The notes beneath the pieces are model-generated. The model was not told where the DNA came from. It was given only the letters and a program-made list of their open reading frames with translations, and did no database searches. Made by a program: the position numbers and the translations under genes. Below are positions 28,850 to 36,693 of a stretch of 64,000 nucleotides of DNA, one piece after another (positions within the stretch are counted from its first letter, which is position 1; each line of letters opens with the position of its first letter). Source of the stretch: Desulfobacteraceae bacterium (GTDB lineage: Bacteria; Desulfobacterota; Desulfobacteria; Desulfobacterales; UBA5852); NCBI GenBank assembly GCA_014237395.1, contig JABZFP010000001.1, positions 57,496 to 121,495 of the forward strand, given 5' to 3'.

Positions 28850-29529
28850 GCGCGTTCTCCGAACAGGGCGGTGCCGATTCGCACCAGGGTGGCCCCTTCC
28901 TGGATGGCCGCTTCAAAATCCCCCGTCATGCCCATTGAAAGTTCATCCATGGCAATGCCGGGCAGGCATCCCGAGGCGATGCGGTCCCGCAGTTCCCGCA
29001 GCGCTTGAAAATAGGGGCGTACCCGATCCGGCGCATTGAAATAGGGCGGAAGCGTCATCAGGCCCTTGATCGCAATATTATTCATCTGACCGGCCTCGCG
29101 CACCAGGGTCAGGGCCTCTTCCACATATACCCCTGATTTACTCGCTTCCTTGCCGGTATTGACTTGAATGAGAATATCTTGAATTTTGCCAATCTTGCAG
29201 GCCTGCCGGTCCAGTTCGCGGGCCAACTTGATGGAATCCACCGAGTGGATCAGGTCGAAAAGCCGCACGGCGTATTTGGCTTTATTGCTTTGCAGGTGGC
29301 CGATGAAATGCCAGGCAACCGGGAATTCCCGCAGGGCCTCGATTTTTTCCCGCGCCTCCTGGATATAGTTTTCGCCCAGAAGAGTGATGCCGTTCTGGAT
29401 GGCCGCACGCACCCGGTCAGCAGGCACGGTTTTGCTGACCGCCACCAGGCGGACAGAGGTAGGTTCCCGGCCCGCATCGGCGGCCGCTTTTTCAATGCGG
29501 CGGCGAATGGCTTCGATCTGTGCCTTCAT
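28846..29529 (-). CDS. yggS: YggS/PROSC-family pyridoxal phosphate homeostasis protein
   Basis: A 227-residue alanine-racemase-fold protein. The PLP lysine is Lys33 in LVAVSKTVP; the family stretches LLGENYIQEA, WHFIGHLQSNKAKY and LSMGMTGDFEAAI are intact. It buffers pyridoxal phosphate and affects amino acid pools and has no known catalytic turnover. It is packed directly between maf and queH. Confidence 0.95.
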   Translation of the reverse strand: MKAQIEAIRRRIEKAAADAGREPTSVRLVAVSKTVPADRVRAAIQNGITLLGENYIQEAREKIEALREFPVAWHFIGHLQSNKAKYAVRLFDLIHSVDSIKLARELDRQACKIGKIQDILIQVNTGKEASKSGVYVEEALTLVREAGQMNNIAIKGLMTLPPYFNAPDRVRPYFQALRELRDRIASGCLPGIAMDELSMGMTGDFEAAIQEGATLVRIGTALFGERA

Positions 29530-30132
29530 TTAGAATTTCCCCAAGTCCATGATGCCCTCGCGAATCAGAATTTCGATGACTTCACATACCGGCAGTCCCA
29601 CCACGTTGGAATAGGATCCGTTGATGCGACGGACCAGAAAGGTGCCCATTCCCTGGATGGCGTAGGCACCTGCCTTGTCGAAGGGCTCACCTGTCTGTAT
29701 ATACCATTCGATCTCTTTTTCCGAGAGGTTCTTGAAGGTGACGTCGGTTTGCGCGACACTGACAAATTTGGCATTGTCCCGGTGCCGGCAGATGCAATAT
29801 CCGGTATAGACTTGGTGGGTTTTCCCGGACAGGCGGCCCAACATCCGGCGGGCGGCAGTCCTTGACGCTGGCTTGCCCAGCAGGTGGTCTTCGGCGGCAA
29901 CAATGGTGTCGGCCCCGATGACCCATGCGTCCGGATGACGTGTGGCCACTTCGTCCGCCTTGCCCTCGGCCAGATACTGAACATAACGGGCCGGTTCGCA
30001 AGGAGCAACGGCCGATTCGTCAAACGGGCTGGGAACAATGGAAAAGCGCAAACCCGCTTGCTCGAGCAGGTATTTCCGGCGCGGGGATTGGGATGCCAGG
30101 ATCAGCTCAAGATTGGTGACGCCGTTGGTCAT
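29530..30132 (-). CDS. maf: Maf-family nucleoside triphosphate pyrophosphatase
   Basis: A 200-residue Maf protein with the N-terminal LASQSPRRKYLLEQAG, the catalytic GADTIVAAED and the YCICRH and GAYAIQGMG segments. Maf enzymes hydrolyse dTTP, UTP and modified nucleotides, acting in nucleotide sanitation or septation control. It is the first gene of the maf-yggS-queH-M48 group on this strand. Confidence 0.95.
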   Translation of the reverse strand: MTNGVTNLELILASQSPRRKYLLEQAGLRFSIVPSPFDESAVAPCEPARYVQYLAEGKADEVATRHPDAWVIGADTIVAAEDHLLGKPASRTAARRMLGRLSGKTHQVYTGYCICRHRDNAKFVSVAQTDVTFKNLSEKEIEWYIQTGEPFDKAGAYAIQGMGTFLVRRINGSYSNVVGLPVCEVIEILIREGIMDLGKF

Positions 30133-30339
30133 GTTCGTCCGTTATTAAGGTTGTCAATCAGGGTGTCATTGTCTATCAATGATCACAATGCTTGATCGAT
30201 GTATCAAGTGCCATGTGCGAAGGCATGCTGACATACGCCATTTAGGTGGTGACCATCCACAATCAATCACTGAGGCACAAGCGTATCCGATTCAGAAATG
30301 GGGATTTTGGGTTCTGATCAAGACCGCACAAGAGTTTAT

Positions 30340-30369
30340 GCTGCGGCGTACATGAATGTATGCCGCAGC
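30340..30369. repeat. Long inverted repeat between divergent genes
   Basis: GCTGCGGC and GCCGCAGC flank GTACAT and ATGTAT around a two-base centre, giving a 14-bp-arm hairpin with one G-T wobble. It lies in the 375-base spacer between maf and the divergent Rossmann-protein gene. No T run follows. It could be an operator or a shared structural element. Nothing else is recognisable in this spacer. Confidence 0.55.
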
Positions 30370-30507
30370 CGCTAACCCCGCAGCGACCAGCCAGGGCCCA
30401 AAAGACCTTTTCTGGACGAACAATAGGTAGCAGATGGCCGAATGCTTGACAAGCCGCCGTCGTTTATCGACCCGGTTTCGGGTGCCCGTGAAACGTCAAG
30501 GATGACC

Positions 30508-31170
30508 ATGGAACGATTCTGGATTATCGGATTTGGCAAGGTCGGGCAGCGCGCCCTGCGCCGCCTGCGCAAGCGCTTGCCGGACGCGGACATCACCATT
30601 GTCGAACCACGCTATCCCGGTCCGCCGGAAGAATTGGGGGCCGTGCACTGGCACACCGGGGATGGCGTAGCGTTTCTGCTCGAGAACCCTTTGATTGACG
30701 AGGACGGGGCTACGCCATGGATCGTGCCGGCGCTGCCCCGTCACCTGGCTTACGAGTGGTTGGAGGCTCGATTACGGGAACACGGTGTTTTCAAGCCTTG
30801 CGCTGTACCGGAAAAGGTGATTCCGCAGCTTCCGAACACGTTCAAAGGTCCGGAAGGTCAGGTTTACATGAGCAATGCCGACTTTATCTGCCCTGAAAAT
30901 TGTAATGAACCAAAACATAAATGTCCGGTAACGGGTAAACCGCGTCCCTTTCGTCTCTATGACCATCTTGCCCGGATAGAATCCGAAAGCTATCGTTCTC
31001 TGGTCGTTCGGAGCTTTCAACTGGCGCCGGGGGTGGGCGGTTATCGCGGCGAACAGCTAACGGCGATACTGTCCGCGGCCCAAAACCAACCCGGGAAATA
31101 TCTTGTGAGCACCGCCAGCAAATGTCACGGTGTGATGCACGCTTTTGAAACCCAGGCCGGTGCCCCTTAG
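30508..31170 (+). CDS. Rossmann-fold protein with cysteine cluster
   Basis: A 220-residue protein. It begins with a TrkA-like nucleotide-binding strand and loop, FWIIGFGKVGQRAL (Gly-x-Gly-x-x-Gly), then IVEPRYPGPPEEL. A Cys cluster, CPENCNEPKHKC followed by PVTGKPR, lies at about 122-140 and probably binds a metal or an Fe-S cluster. No named family is recognised. An upstream ATG would add 22 residues, but the ATG chosen lies at good spacing after AAGGA and starts exactly at the fold. It is the last chromosomal gene before the tRNA. Confidence 0.65.
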   Translation: MERFWIIGFGKVGQRALRRLRKRLPDADITIVEPRYPGPPEELGAVHWHTGDGVAFLLENPLIDEDGATPWIVPALPRHLAYEWLEARLREHGVFKPCAVPEKVIPQLPNTFKGPEGQVYMSNADFICPENCNEPKHKCPVTGKPRPFRLYDHLARIESESYRSLVVRSFQLAPGVGGYRGEQLTAILSAAQNQPGKYLVSTASKCHGVMHAFETQAGAP

Positions 31171-31266
31171 CACGGCTATTTCAAGGTATACCCAGCGCGC
31201 TTTTCGATCAGACCTGGTGCAGGGAATTACGCGCGGACCAGGGTAGGTTGCGACGGCCCGAATTTC

Positions 31267-31295
31267 TTGACAGCCAATGGGATACCCGTTAAAAG
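31267..31295 (+). promoter_or_regulatory. Promoter of tRNA-Leu
   Basis: A consensus TTGACA, a 17-base spacer and TAAAAG end 21 bases upstream of the tRNA 5' end. Confidence 0.6.
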
Positions 31296-31316
31296 CACCT
31301 GAGCAAGCCCCCCTAT

Positions 31317-31404
31317 GCCCGGGTGGCGGAATAGGTAGACGCAAGGGACTTAAAATCCCTCGGTGTAATACACCGTGCCGGTTCAATTCCGGCCCCGGGC
31401 ACCA
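31317..31404 (+). tRNA. tRNA-Leu (anticodon UAA), island attachment site
   Basis: An 88-nt class II tRNA including encoded CCA. The acceptor GCCCGGG pairs with CCCGGGC. The anticodon arm is AGGGA-CTTAAAA-TCCCT, giving anticodon UAA. A long variable arm and a standard T arm GCCGG-TTCAATT-CCGGC follow. The 3' 58 nt are repeated at the far end of the island, so this gene is a chimera of a chromosomal 5' part and an island-supplied 3' part that restores the whole tRNA. Confidence 0.97.
31347..31404 (+). repeat. attL: 58-nt direct repeat (tRNA-Leu 3' end)
   Basis: Identical to the right copy at 57 of 58 positions. The single difference is A at 31385 here and G at 63673 in the right copy, within the T loop; both bases are compatible with a working tRNA. 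Confidence 0.92.
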
Positions 31405-31464
31405 ATAAATTCAGTATATTATGGGAATAGCCGCAATATCATTTTTCTCGTGATCGAAAATTTA

Positions 31465-31483
31465 TCCATAAATAGTCCATGAA
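31465..31483 (+). repeat. Candidate integrase arm site, left
   Basis: The 19-nt sequence TCCATAAATAGTCCATGAA, itself two GTCCAT-like half-repeats one helical turn apart, recurs exactly at 63486-63504 in the same orientation. A location just inside both attachment sites is typical of integrase arm-binding sites. Confidence 0.55.
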
Positions 31484-31573
31484 TTTGAAATTGAACTCTC
31501 AGGCAGAAGCCTATAAAAATAGACCGTCATTGAAAGACTGGACTGGTTGGCAGGAGAGGGAGAGGGTTTGACA

Positions 31574-31625
31574 CCCGTGATTGAAAATCCCCGTGTCGGC
31601 AGTTCAAATCTGTCCCTCGGCACCA
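31574..31625 (+). pseudogene. tRNA-Leu-like 3' fragment (relic attachment site)
   Basis: A T arm GGCAG-TTCAAAT-CTGTC, acceptor strand CCTCGGC, discriminator A and encoded CCA are visible, preceded by an anticodon-arm-like GATTGAAAATCC. The matching 5' acceptor GCCGAGG is absent upstream, so this is a tRNA 3' fragment, most like tRNA-Leu. It is followed after six bases by a strong terminator. It looks like the relic att site of another element or a captured host tRNA end. Confidence 0.6.
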
Positions 31626-31631
31626 TAAATA

Positions 31632-31671
31632 TCAAGGGGTTACGGATCACATCGTAACCCCTTGAGTTTTT
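31632..31671 (+). terminator. Strong terminator after tRNA-like fragment
   Basis: A perfect 13-bp stem, TCAAGGGGTTACG and CGTAACCCCTTGA, with an 8-base loop and then GTTTTTA. It directly follows the CCA of the tRNA-like fragment, as real tRNA transcription units often end. Confidence 0.85.
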
Positions 31672-31684
31672 ATGTGGGCAATTT

Positions 31685-31702
31685 GTACAAGGATAGTACA
31701 AG
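31685..31702 (+). repeat. Paired GTACAA repeats, candidate arm site of a lost integrase
   Basis: GTACAA, five bases, GTACAA: the same 11-bp-period geometry as the GTCCAT pair at the island ends but a different sequence. It sits about 60 bases inside the tRNA-like fragment, where arm sites would be expected. Confidence 0.35.
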
Positions 31703-31904
31703 ATTTTCAGGTAGCACCCACCTAAGTGTTCCCCATAATCGGTAATAAAACAGACCGACCTCATTATTAGGCGTGCCCACATAAAAGCACAATAAGGAAG
31801 GTTGCCAAACTGGATAAGCTGGGCAAGAGATTATGCAGACAAGCTTGATCCTTTGAATGATGATCGATTCTGGGAGTTCAGGGATATATCATTATAAATC
31901 CCCA

Positions 31905-32085
31905 TATTCCTGCAGCACCTCTCTCAAGTTCGTGCGCCGGTCGGTCCACCCCCAGCTTGCGGCGCAGGGCCGCCTGCACGTTTTCTATAGACTATACACC
32001 CTGACCACGGGCGTTGGCAATCTGCTTGCGGGTCAGACCCTCCTTCACCAAGGCGGCAACCGCACTATAGGCCGGGGATACCTCC
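31905..32085 (-). pseudogene. Broken LuxR-type HTH regulator fragment
   Basis: Reverse-strand translation gives AVAALVKEGLTRKQIANARG, an in-frame stop (TAG near 31988), then SIENVQAALRRKLGVDRPAHEL, the shape of a GerE/LuxR-like C-terminal helix-turn-helix interrupted by a stop. No intact upstream part is found. It is interpreted as a decayed regulator from an earlier insertion. The surrounding sequence up to 32158 shows no other gene. Confidence 0.5.
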
Positions 32086-32158
32086 CCTGGCAGGGATTTG
32101 CTCTTATGAAGTGGCTATTGGATAGAGGTCACCACGTCATTTTCTATATTAGCAATAT

Positions 32159-32187
32159 TTGACAATAACTACCATTAACTGTAAAAA
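32159..32187 (+). promoter_or_regulatory. Candidate promoter of the BREX operon
   Basis: A perfect TTGACA, a 17-base spacer and TAAAAA lie in AT-rich DNA 58 bases upstream of the first operon ATG. Confidence 0.55.
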
Positions 32188-32205
32188 AAATGATAAGTAA
32201 TTTTG

Positions 32206-32221
32206 TTTGGGAAAACCCAAA
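32206..32221. promoter_or_regulatory. Inverted repeat downstream of BREX promoter, possible operator
   Basis: TTTGGG-AAAA-CCCAAA lies just after the predicted transcription start and before the ribosome site of the HTH gene. A binding site for the operon's own HTH protein is a reasonable guess; it could also be a small leader hairpin. Confidence 0.4.
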
Positions 32222-32244
32222 ATACTATTGAAGAGGTGAACCCA

Positions 32245-32448
32245 ATGGATGAGCCAGGCCATGTATTGACCATCGAAGAGCTGTCCACCTACCTGAAAAT
32301 TCCCAGGTCAACGCTCTATAAACTTGTGCGTGAAGGCAAAATTCCCTCCCAAAAAATTGGGCGCCATTGGCGTTTCCGAAAAGAGACAATCGACCGCTGG
32401 TTGGATGAAACACAGACCGAGGAATCCAATTCTGGTGGTGAGGTGTGA
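32245..32448 (+). CDS. MerR/excisionase-type HTH protein at head of BREX operon
   Basis: A 67-residue single-domain protein of the HTH_17 type: LTIEELSTYLKIPRSTLYKLVREGKIPSQKIGRHWRFRKETIDRWL is a complete winged HTH. The ATG follows GAGGTGA at six bases. Its stop overlaps the brxF ATG (TGATG). The position as first gene suggests an operon regulator. No WYL-type BrxR is present, so this protein may take that role; that is inference. An upstream TTG start is possible but lacks a ribosome site. Confidence 0.75.
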   Translation: MDEPGHVLTIEELSTYLKIPRSTLYKLVREGKIPSQKIGRHWRFRKETIDRWLDETQTEESNSGGEV

Positions 32449-32924
32449 TGGCGGAACCACTTGCAGACCAGATAATACGGAAGATCAATCAAGCCGCTGA
32501 GCTCTATAATCGGCTGATATTGGTTGTCGCGCCGGCAGGCGCAGGCAAGACCACTGCGCTTCAGGATGTGCGGGATCGAACCGGCGCACACCGGGTCAAC
32601 GTCAACCTCGAGCTTTGCCGCCAAATGCTGGAATTGACAGAACGTCAGCGGGCCCTGCAGCTGCCTCGTCATCTGCGGGAAATCGTCGACAATAGCGGTG
32701 ATGAGATGATCCTGCTCGACAACATTGAAGCCATCTTCGATGTTGGCCTAAAACAAGACCCGCTTCGCCTGCTCCAGGGTCTATCCCGCAACAAGACCAT
32801 TGTGGCCGCCTGGAATGGCTCCATTGTTGAAGATTTTTTGACCTATGCCGCTCCGGACCATCCGGAGTATAGACGCTATCCGATATGCGATTTTCTGATT
32901 GTAACCCCGGGGGTGAATACGTGA
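32448..32924 (+). CDS. brxF: BREX-3 P-loop protein BrxF
   Basis: A 158-residue small NTPase with Walker [10 protein letters not shown] (about 28-36) and Walker B MILLDNIE (about 86-93). Its size, motifs and place directly before the large BrxC match BrxF, the small ATPase specific to type 3 BREX. Its biochemical role is not established. It overlaps the HTH gene by one base. Confidence 0.85.
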   Translation: MAEPLADQIIRKINQAAELYNRLILVVAPAGAGKTTALQDVRDRTGAHRVNVNLELCRQMLELTERQRALQLPRHLREIVDNSGDEMILLDNIEAIFDVGLKQDPLRLLQGLSRNKTIVAAWNGSIVEDFLTYAAPDHPEYRRYPICDFLIVTPGVNT

Positions 32925-32958
32925 AATTTATAAGTTCCATTGCAAGGGAGCAGACGCG

Positions 32959-35900
32959 ATGAAATACGGTGACCTGATCCAGTTTGAACCCATCGAGTCC
33001 GTCGTCCAACTGCGAGACGCCGACGAAGCGACTGCAGCCCGACAGCTTATCGAGACCTACGTCATCTCAGAGGAGATGGCGGAAAAGCTCGTGGGTTTAG
33101 TAATACCTCAGTTGCAGTTCGAGCAGCCCACCGACAACAAGGGGCTTCTGGTGGTCGGCAACTACGGCACTGGTAAATCCCACCTTATGTCGGTGATCTC
33201 AGGCCTTGCGGAAAATCCCGATCTCGCCGATAGTCTGAGCAATTCAGACGTGACGCATGCTGCCGGAAAAATCGGTGGTCGGTTCAAAGTGGTTCGCACC
33301 GAAATCGGCGCTACCACCATGGCGCTGCGGGATATCCTCGTGGCCGAGCTGGAAGAGCATCTTGCGGCTATGGGGGTGAGCTACAGCTTCCCGTCCGCGG
33401 ACCAAGTGTCAAATAACAAACGCTCATTCGAAGAGATGATGTCCGCGTTTCATAAGGAGTTCCCAGATCACGGCCTGCTTCTTGTGGTGGACGAGCTGCT
33501 TGATTATCTGCGCACCCGCAAGGACCAGGAGCTCATCCTGGACCTGAACTTCCTCCGTGAAATCGGCGAGGTATGCAAGGATCTGCGATTACGTTTCATG
33601 GCCGGTGTCCAGGAAGCCATCTTCGACAGCCCGCGTTTTTCCTTTGTGGCCGACAGCATCCGGCGTGTGAAGGATCGATTCGAGCAGGTCCTAATCGCCC
33701 GCAAGGACGTCAAGTTCGTGGTGGCTGAACGGCTACTCAAAAAGACCAGCGAACAGCAGGCGAAAATACGAGAGTACCTAACGCCTTTCGGTAAATTTTA
33801 TGGCCACATGAATGAGCGCATGGACGAGTTCGTCCGCCTCTTTCCAGTGCATCCCGACTATATTGATACATTTGAGCGGGTGACCGCCGTGGAAAAGCGC
33901 GAAGTATTAAAAACGCTCTCGCTGGCCATGAAAAAACATCTCGATCGGGACATGCCGAACGATCATCCTGGACTCATTGCTTACGACACTTACTGGAACA
34001 ATCTCCGAGAGAACCCCTCATTCCGTGCCGTGCCGGATATCAAGGCCGTGATCGATTGCAGCCAGGTTCTTGAGTCACGTATTCAACAGGTCTTCACACG
34101 ACCGGCTTATAAGGCTATGGCATTGAGGCTAATTCACGCTCTATCGGTCCATCGATTGACCACTGGCGACATCTATGCTGCCATTGGCGCAACGGCTGAA
34201 GAGCTTCGGGACGGGCTATGTTTATATCAACCTGGGGTTGAAGAACTAGGCGGTGATCCTGCGGATGATCTGTTGTCCCAAGTGGAAACTGTTTTGAGAG
34301 AAATCCATAAAACGGTCAGCGGGCAGTTCATTTCATCGAACCCGGACAACCGCCAGTTCTATCTGGACCTAAAAAAGACGGATGATTTTAATGCTTTGAT
34401 TGAAAAGCGGGCCGAGAGCCTCGATGCCTCCTACCTGGACCGTTACTATTACGAAGCCCTGAAACGGGTCATGGAATGTACCGACCAAACTTATGTGACG
34501 GGTTACAAAATCTGGCAGCACGAGCTGGAATGGCTGGAACGGAAGGCCGCCCGTCAGGGATACCTTTTCTTTGGGGCTCCTAATGAAAGATCCACGGCTG
34601 TTCCGCCACGAGATTTTTATCTTTATTTCATCCAATATTTTGATCCACCACATTTCAAAGACGCAAAAAAACCTGATGAGGTTTTTTTGCGCATAACAAA
34701 CACGGATGATGAATTCCGTTCTTCACTCAGAAGCTATGCCGCTGCCTTGGATTTAGCCTCAACTTCATCCGGCCATGCTAAATCGACCTATGAATCGAAG
34801 GCCACCAATTTCCTTAGGTACCTTGTGCAATGGCTTCAAAAGAACATGACCACTGCATTTGAGGTGACGTATCAAGGCAAGTGCAAATCTATACGTGAGT
34901 GGGCCAAACAGCATTCACTTAGAGACATGGCTGGTTTAGGACCTCATGAAAGAATCAATTTCAGGGACGTTATCAATTTCGTTGGTGGTATTTGCCTTGC
35001 ACCGCATTTCGCGGATCAGGCACCAGATTACCCATTCTTTTCGGTATTGATTACCGGCACAAACCGGGACCAGGCCGTTCAGGACGCACTGCGTGCCATA
35101 GCCGGCCAGAACCGTACCAAGCAGGCCACGGCGGTGCTCGACGCCCTGGAATTGCTCGACGATGAACGACTCGACCCTTACAAATCAAAACACGCCAAAC
35201 ACATCCTCGGTCGGCTCAAGAAGAAAGGCCACGGCCAGGTGGTCAACCGCTCCGAGCTGATCCAGGATGACAAGGGCGTGGAGTACATGGACAAAGACCG
35301 GCAGCGGCTAGAGCCCGAATGGGTTGCGGTCGTCCTGGCCGTCCTGGTCTACTCGGGTGATCTGGTCCTCGCCATTCCGGGCAAGAAATTCGACGCCACC
35401 GGCCTTCCGCAACTGGCAGGAACCGGAGTGGATGAGCTCACACAGTTCAAGCACATCGAGAGGCCCAAGGACTGGAACCTTCCGGCGCTCAAAGCCCTGT
35501 TCGAACTGCTCGGTCTCACCCCCGGCATGGCACAGCTGGTTACCCAGGGCAAGGAAGAACCAGTTCAGCAGCTTCAGAAGGCCATCTCAGAGTCGGTTGA
35601 AAAGCTGGTCGTCCTGCAGCAGAGCCTGCAAAGCGGCTTGCTTTTCTGGGGTCGGAATCTCCTGGCCGAAGAAGAGGCACAGAAACTCCGCAACCGGCTT
35701 GATGAGACCAAGAGCTTTCTGGAATCGCTGCAAGCGTACAGCTCACCTGGAAAGCTCAAGAACTTCCGCTATGGCGCTCGGGAGGTGACCGCTCATCGGG
35801 ACAGGCTCAACTCCCTGGCCGAGATCGAATCCCTCCAGGAATTGGTCGCTGATCTTGGTTCCACGGCCTCGTTCCTCTCTACCGGCGAGGCGGTGCTGTC

Positions 35901-36687
35901 CGCCGAGCACGAGTGGGTGGGCAAGATGAAGAAGGCGCGGGACGAAGTGCTCGCTCAGTTCGGTGATCCAGATAAAAGAGGCGCTGCCACCTTCCGCCAG
36001 CAAACCCAGCGCAAACTGGCTGAACTTAAGAAGGCCTATGTGCAGACCTACCTTGGAATGCACACCAAGGCGCGGTTGGGCGTGAACGATGACAAACGCA
36101 AGACCGGACTCATGGGAGATGAACGGCTCAAGGTGCTGCAGAAGCTCTCCACCATCGAGTTGATGCCTCGCCAGCACCTGAGTGACTTCCAAAACCGTCT
36201 GGCCGGATTAAAGAGCTGCTTTGCACTCACCGAGCAGGAGCTGGACGCTTCACCGGTGTGTCCGCACTGCAACTACAAGCCAGGGGCGGAGCCGCCTGCG
36301 GCATTTGCAGGAACGGTGCTGGACGGTTTGGACGACGAACTGGACAAGCTGGTGGCTGACTGGACCCAGACGCTGCTCACTAACCTGGAGGACCCGACCA
36401 CAAAGGACAATCTGGAGCTTCTCAAGCCCGAGCCTAAAAAGCTGGTGAACAGCTTTATCAAGAAGCGGGAGCTGCCTGATGATATTGGCCAGGATTTTAT
36501 TCATGCCCTGAGCGAGGTGCTTTCCGGCCTTCAAAAGGTGCCGGTCAAAATCGCGGACCTGCGAACGGCGCTACTCTACGGTGGTTCACCGATTACACCT
36601 ATCGAAATGAAGAAACGGTTCGAGAATTACATGGATGAACTCACCAAGGGCAAGGAACCCGGAAAAGTTCGCATAATTTTGGAGTAA
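32959..36687 (+). CDS. brxC: BREX-3 large ATPase BrxC/PglY (DUF6079 family)
   Basis: A 1242-residue P-loop protein with Walker [13 protein letters not shown] (about 64-75) and the acidic Walker-B-like stretch [12 protein letters not shown] (about 173-184). The middle is helical, and a CPHCNYKPG zinc-knuckle half-site lies near residue 1105. The length and DUF6079-like layout fit the BrxC/PglY ATPase of type 3 BREX. In BREX systems this large ATPase is needed for defence and works with the methylase and PglZ. It follows brxF after a 34-base gap with an AAGGGAG site. Confidence 0.88.
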   Translation: MKYGDLIQFEPIESVVQLRDADEATAARQLIETYVISEEMAEKLVGLVIPQLQFEQPTDNKGLLVVGNYGTGKSHLMSVISGLAENPDLADSLSNSDVTHAAGKIGGRFKVVRTEIGATTMALRDILVAELEEHLAAMGVSYSFPSADQVSNNKRSFEEMMSAFHKEFPDHGLLLVVDELLDYLRTRKDQELILDLNFLREIGEVCKDLRLRFMAGVQEAIFDSPRFSFVADSIRRVKDRFEQVLIARKDVKFVVAERLLKKTSEQQAKIREYLTPFGKFYGHMNERMDEFVRLFPVHPDYIDTFERVTAVEKREVLKTLSLAMKKHLDRDMPNDHPGLIAYDTYWNNLRENPSFRAVPDIKAVIDCSQVLESRIQQVFTRPAYKAMALRLIHALSVHRLTTGDIYAAIGATAEELRDGLCLYQPGVEELGGDPADDLLSQVETVLREIHKTVSGQFISSNPDNRQFYLDLKKTDDFNALIEKRAESLDASYLDRYYYEALKRVMECTDQTYVTGYKIWQHELEWLERKAARQGYLFFGAPNERSTAVPPRDFYLYFIQYFDPPHFKDAKKPDEVFLRITNTDDEFRSSLRSYAAALDLASTSSGHAKSTYESKATNFLRYLVQWLQKNMTTAFEVTYQGKCKSIREWAKQHSLRDMAGLGPHERINFRDVINFVGGICLAPHFADQAPDYPFFSVLITGTNRDQAVQDALRAIAGQNRTKQATAVLDALELLDDERLDPYKSKHAKHILGRLKKKGHGQVVNRSELIQDDKGVEYMDKDRQRLEPEWVAVVLAVLVYSGDLVLAIPGKKFDATGLPQLAGTGVDELTQFKHIERPKDWNLPALKALFELLGLTPGMAQLVTQGKEEPVQQLQKAISESVEKLVVLQQSLQSGLLFWGRNLLAEEEAQKLRNRLDETKSFLESLQAYSSPGKLKNFRYGAREVTAHRDRLNSLAEIESLQELVADLGSTASFLSTGEAVLSAEHEWVGKMKKARDEVLAQFGDPDKRGAATFRQQTQRKLAELKKAYVQTYLGMHTKARLGVNDDKRKTGLMGDERLKVLQKLSTIELMPRQHLSDFQNRLAGLKSCFALTEQELDASPVCPHCNYKPGAEPPAAFAGTVLDGLDDELDKLVADWTQTLLTNLEDPTTKDNLELLKPEPKKLVNSFIKKRELPDDIGQDFIHALSEVLSGLQKVPVKIADLRTALLYGGSPITPIEMKKRFENYMDELTKGKEPGKVRIILE

Positions 36688-36693
36688 ACGATA

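Noticed and set aside
31462..31782. A 106-residue minus-strand frame reading ...VPRDRFELPTRGFSI...
   Set aside because: This is the antisense translation of the tRNA-like fragment; the same spurious peptide arises wherever such tRNA ends are translated.
31857..32162. A 101-residue plus-strand frame
   Set aside because: It lies antisense to the broken LuxR-type HTH, has no ribosome site and unlikely composition.
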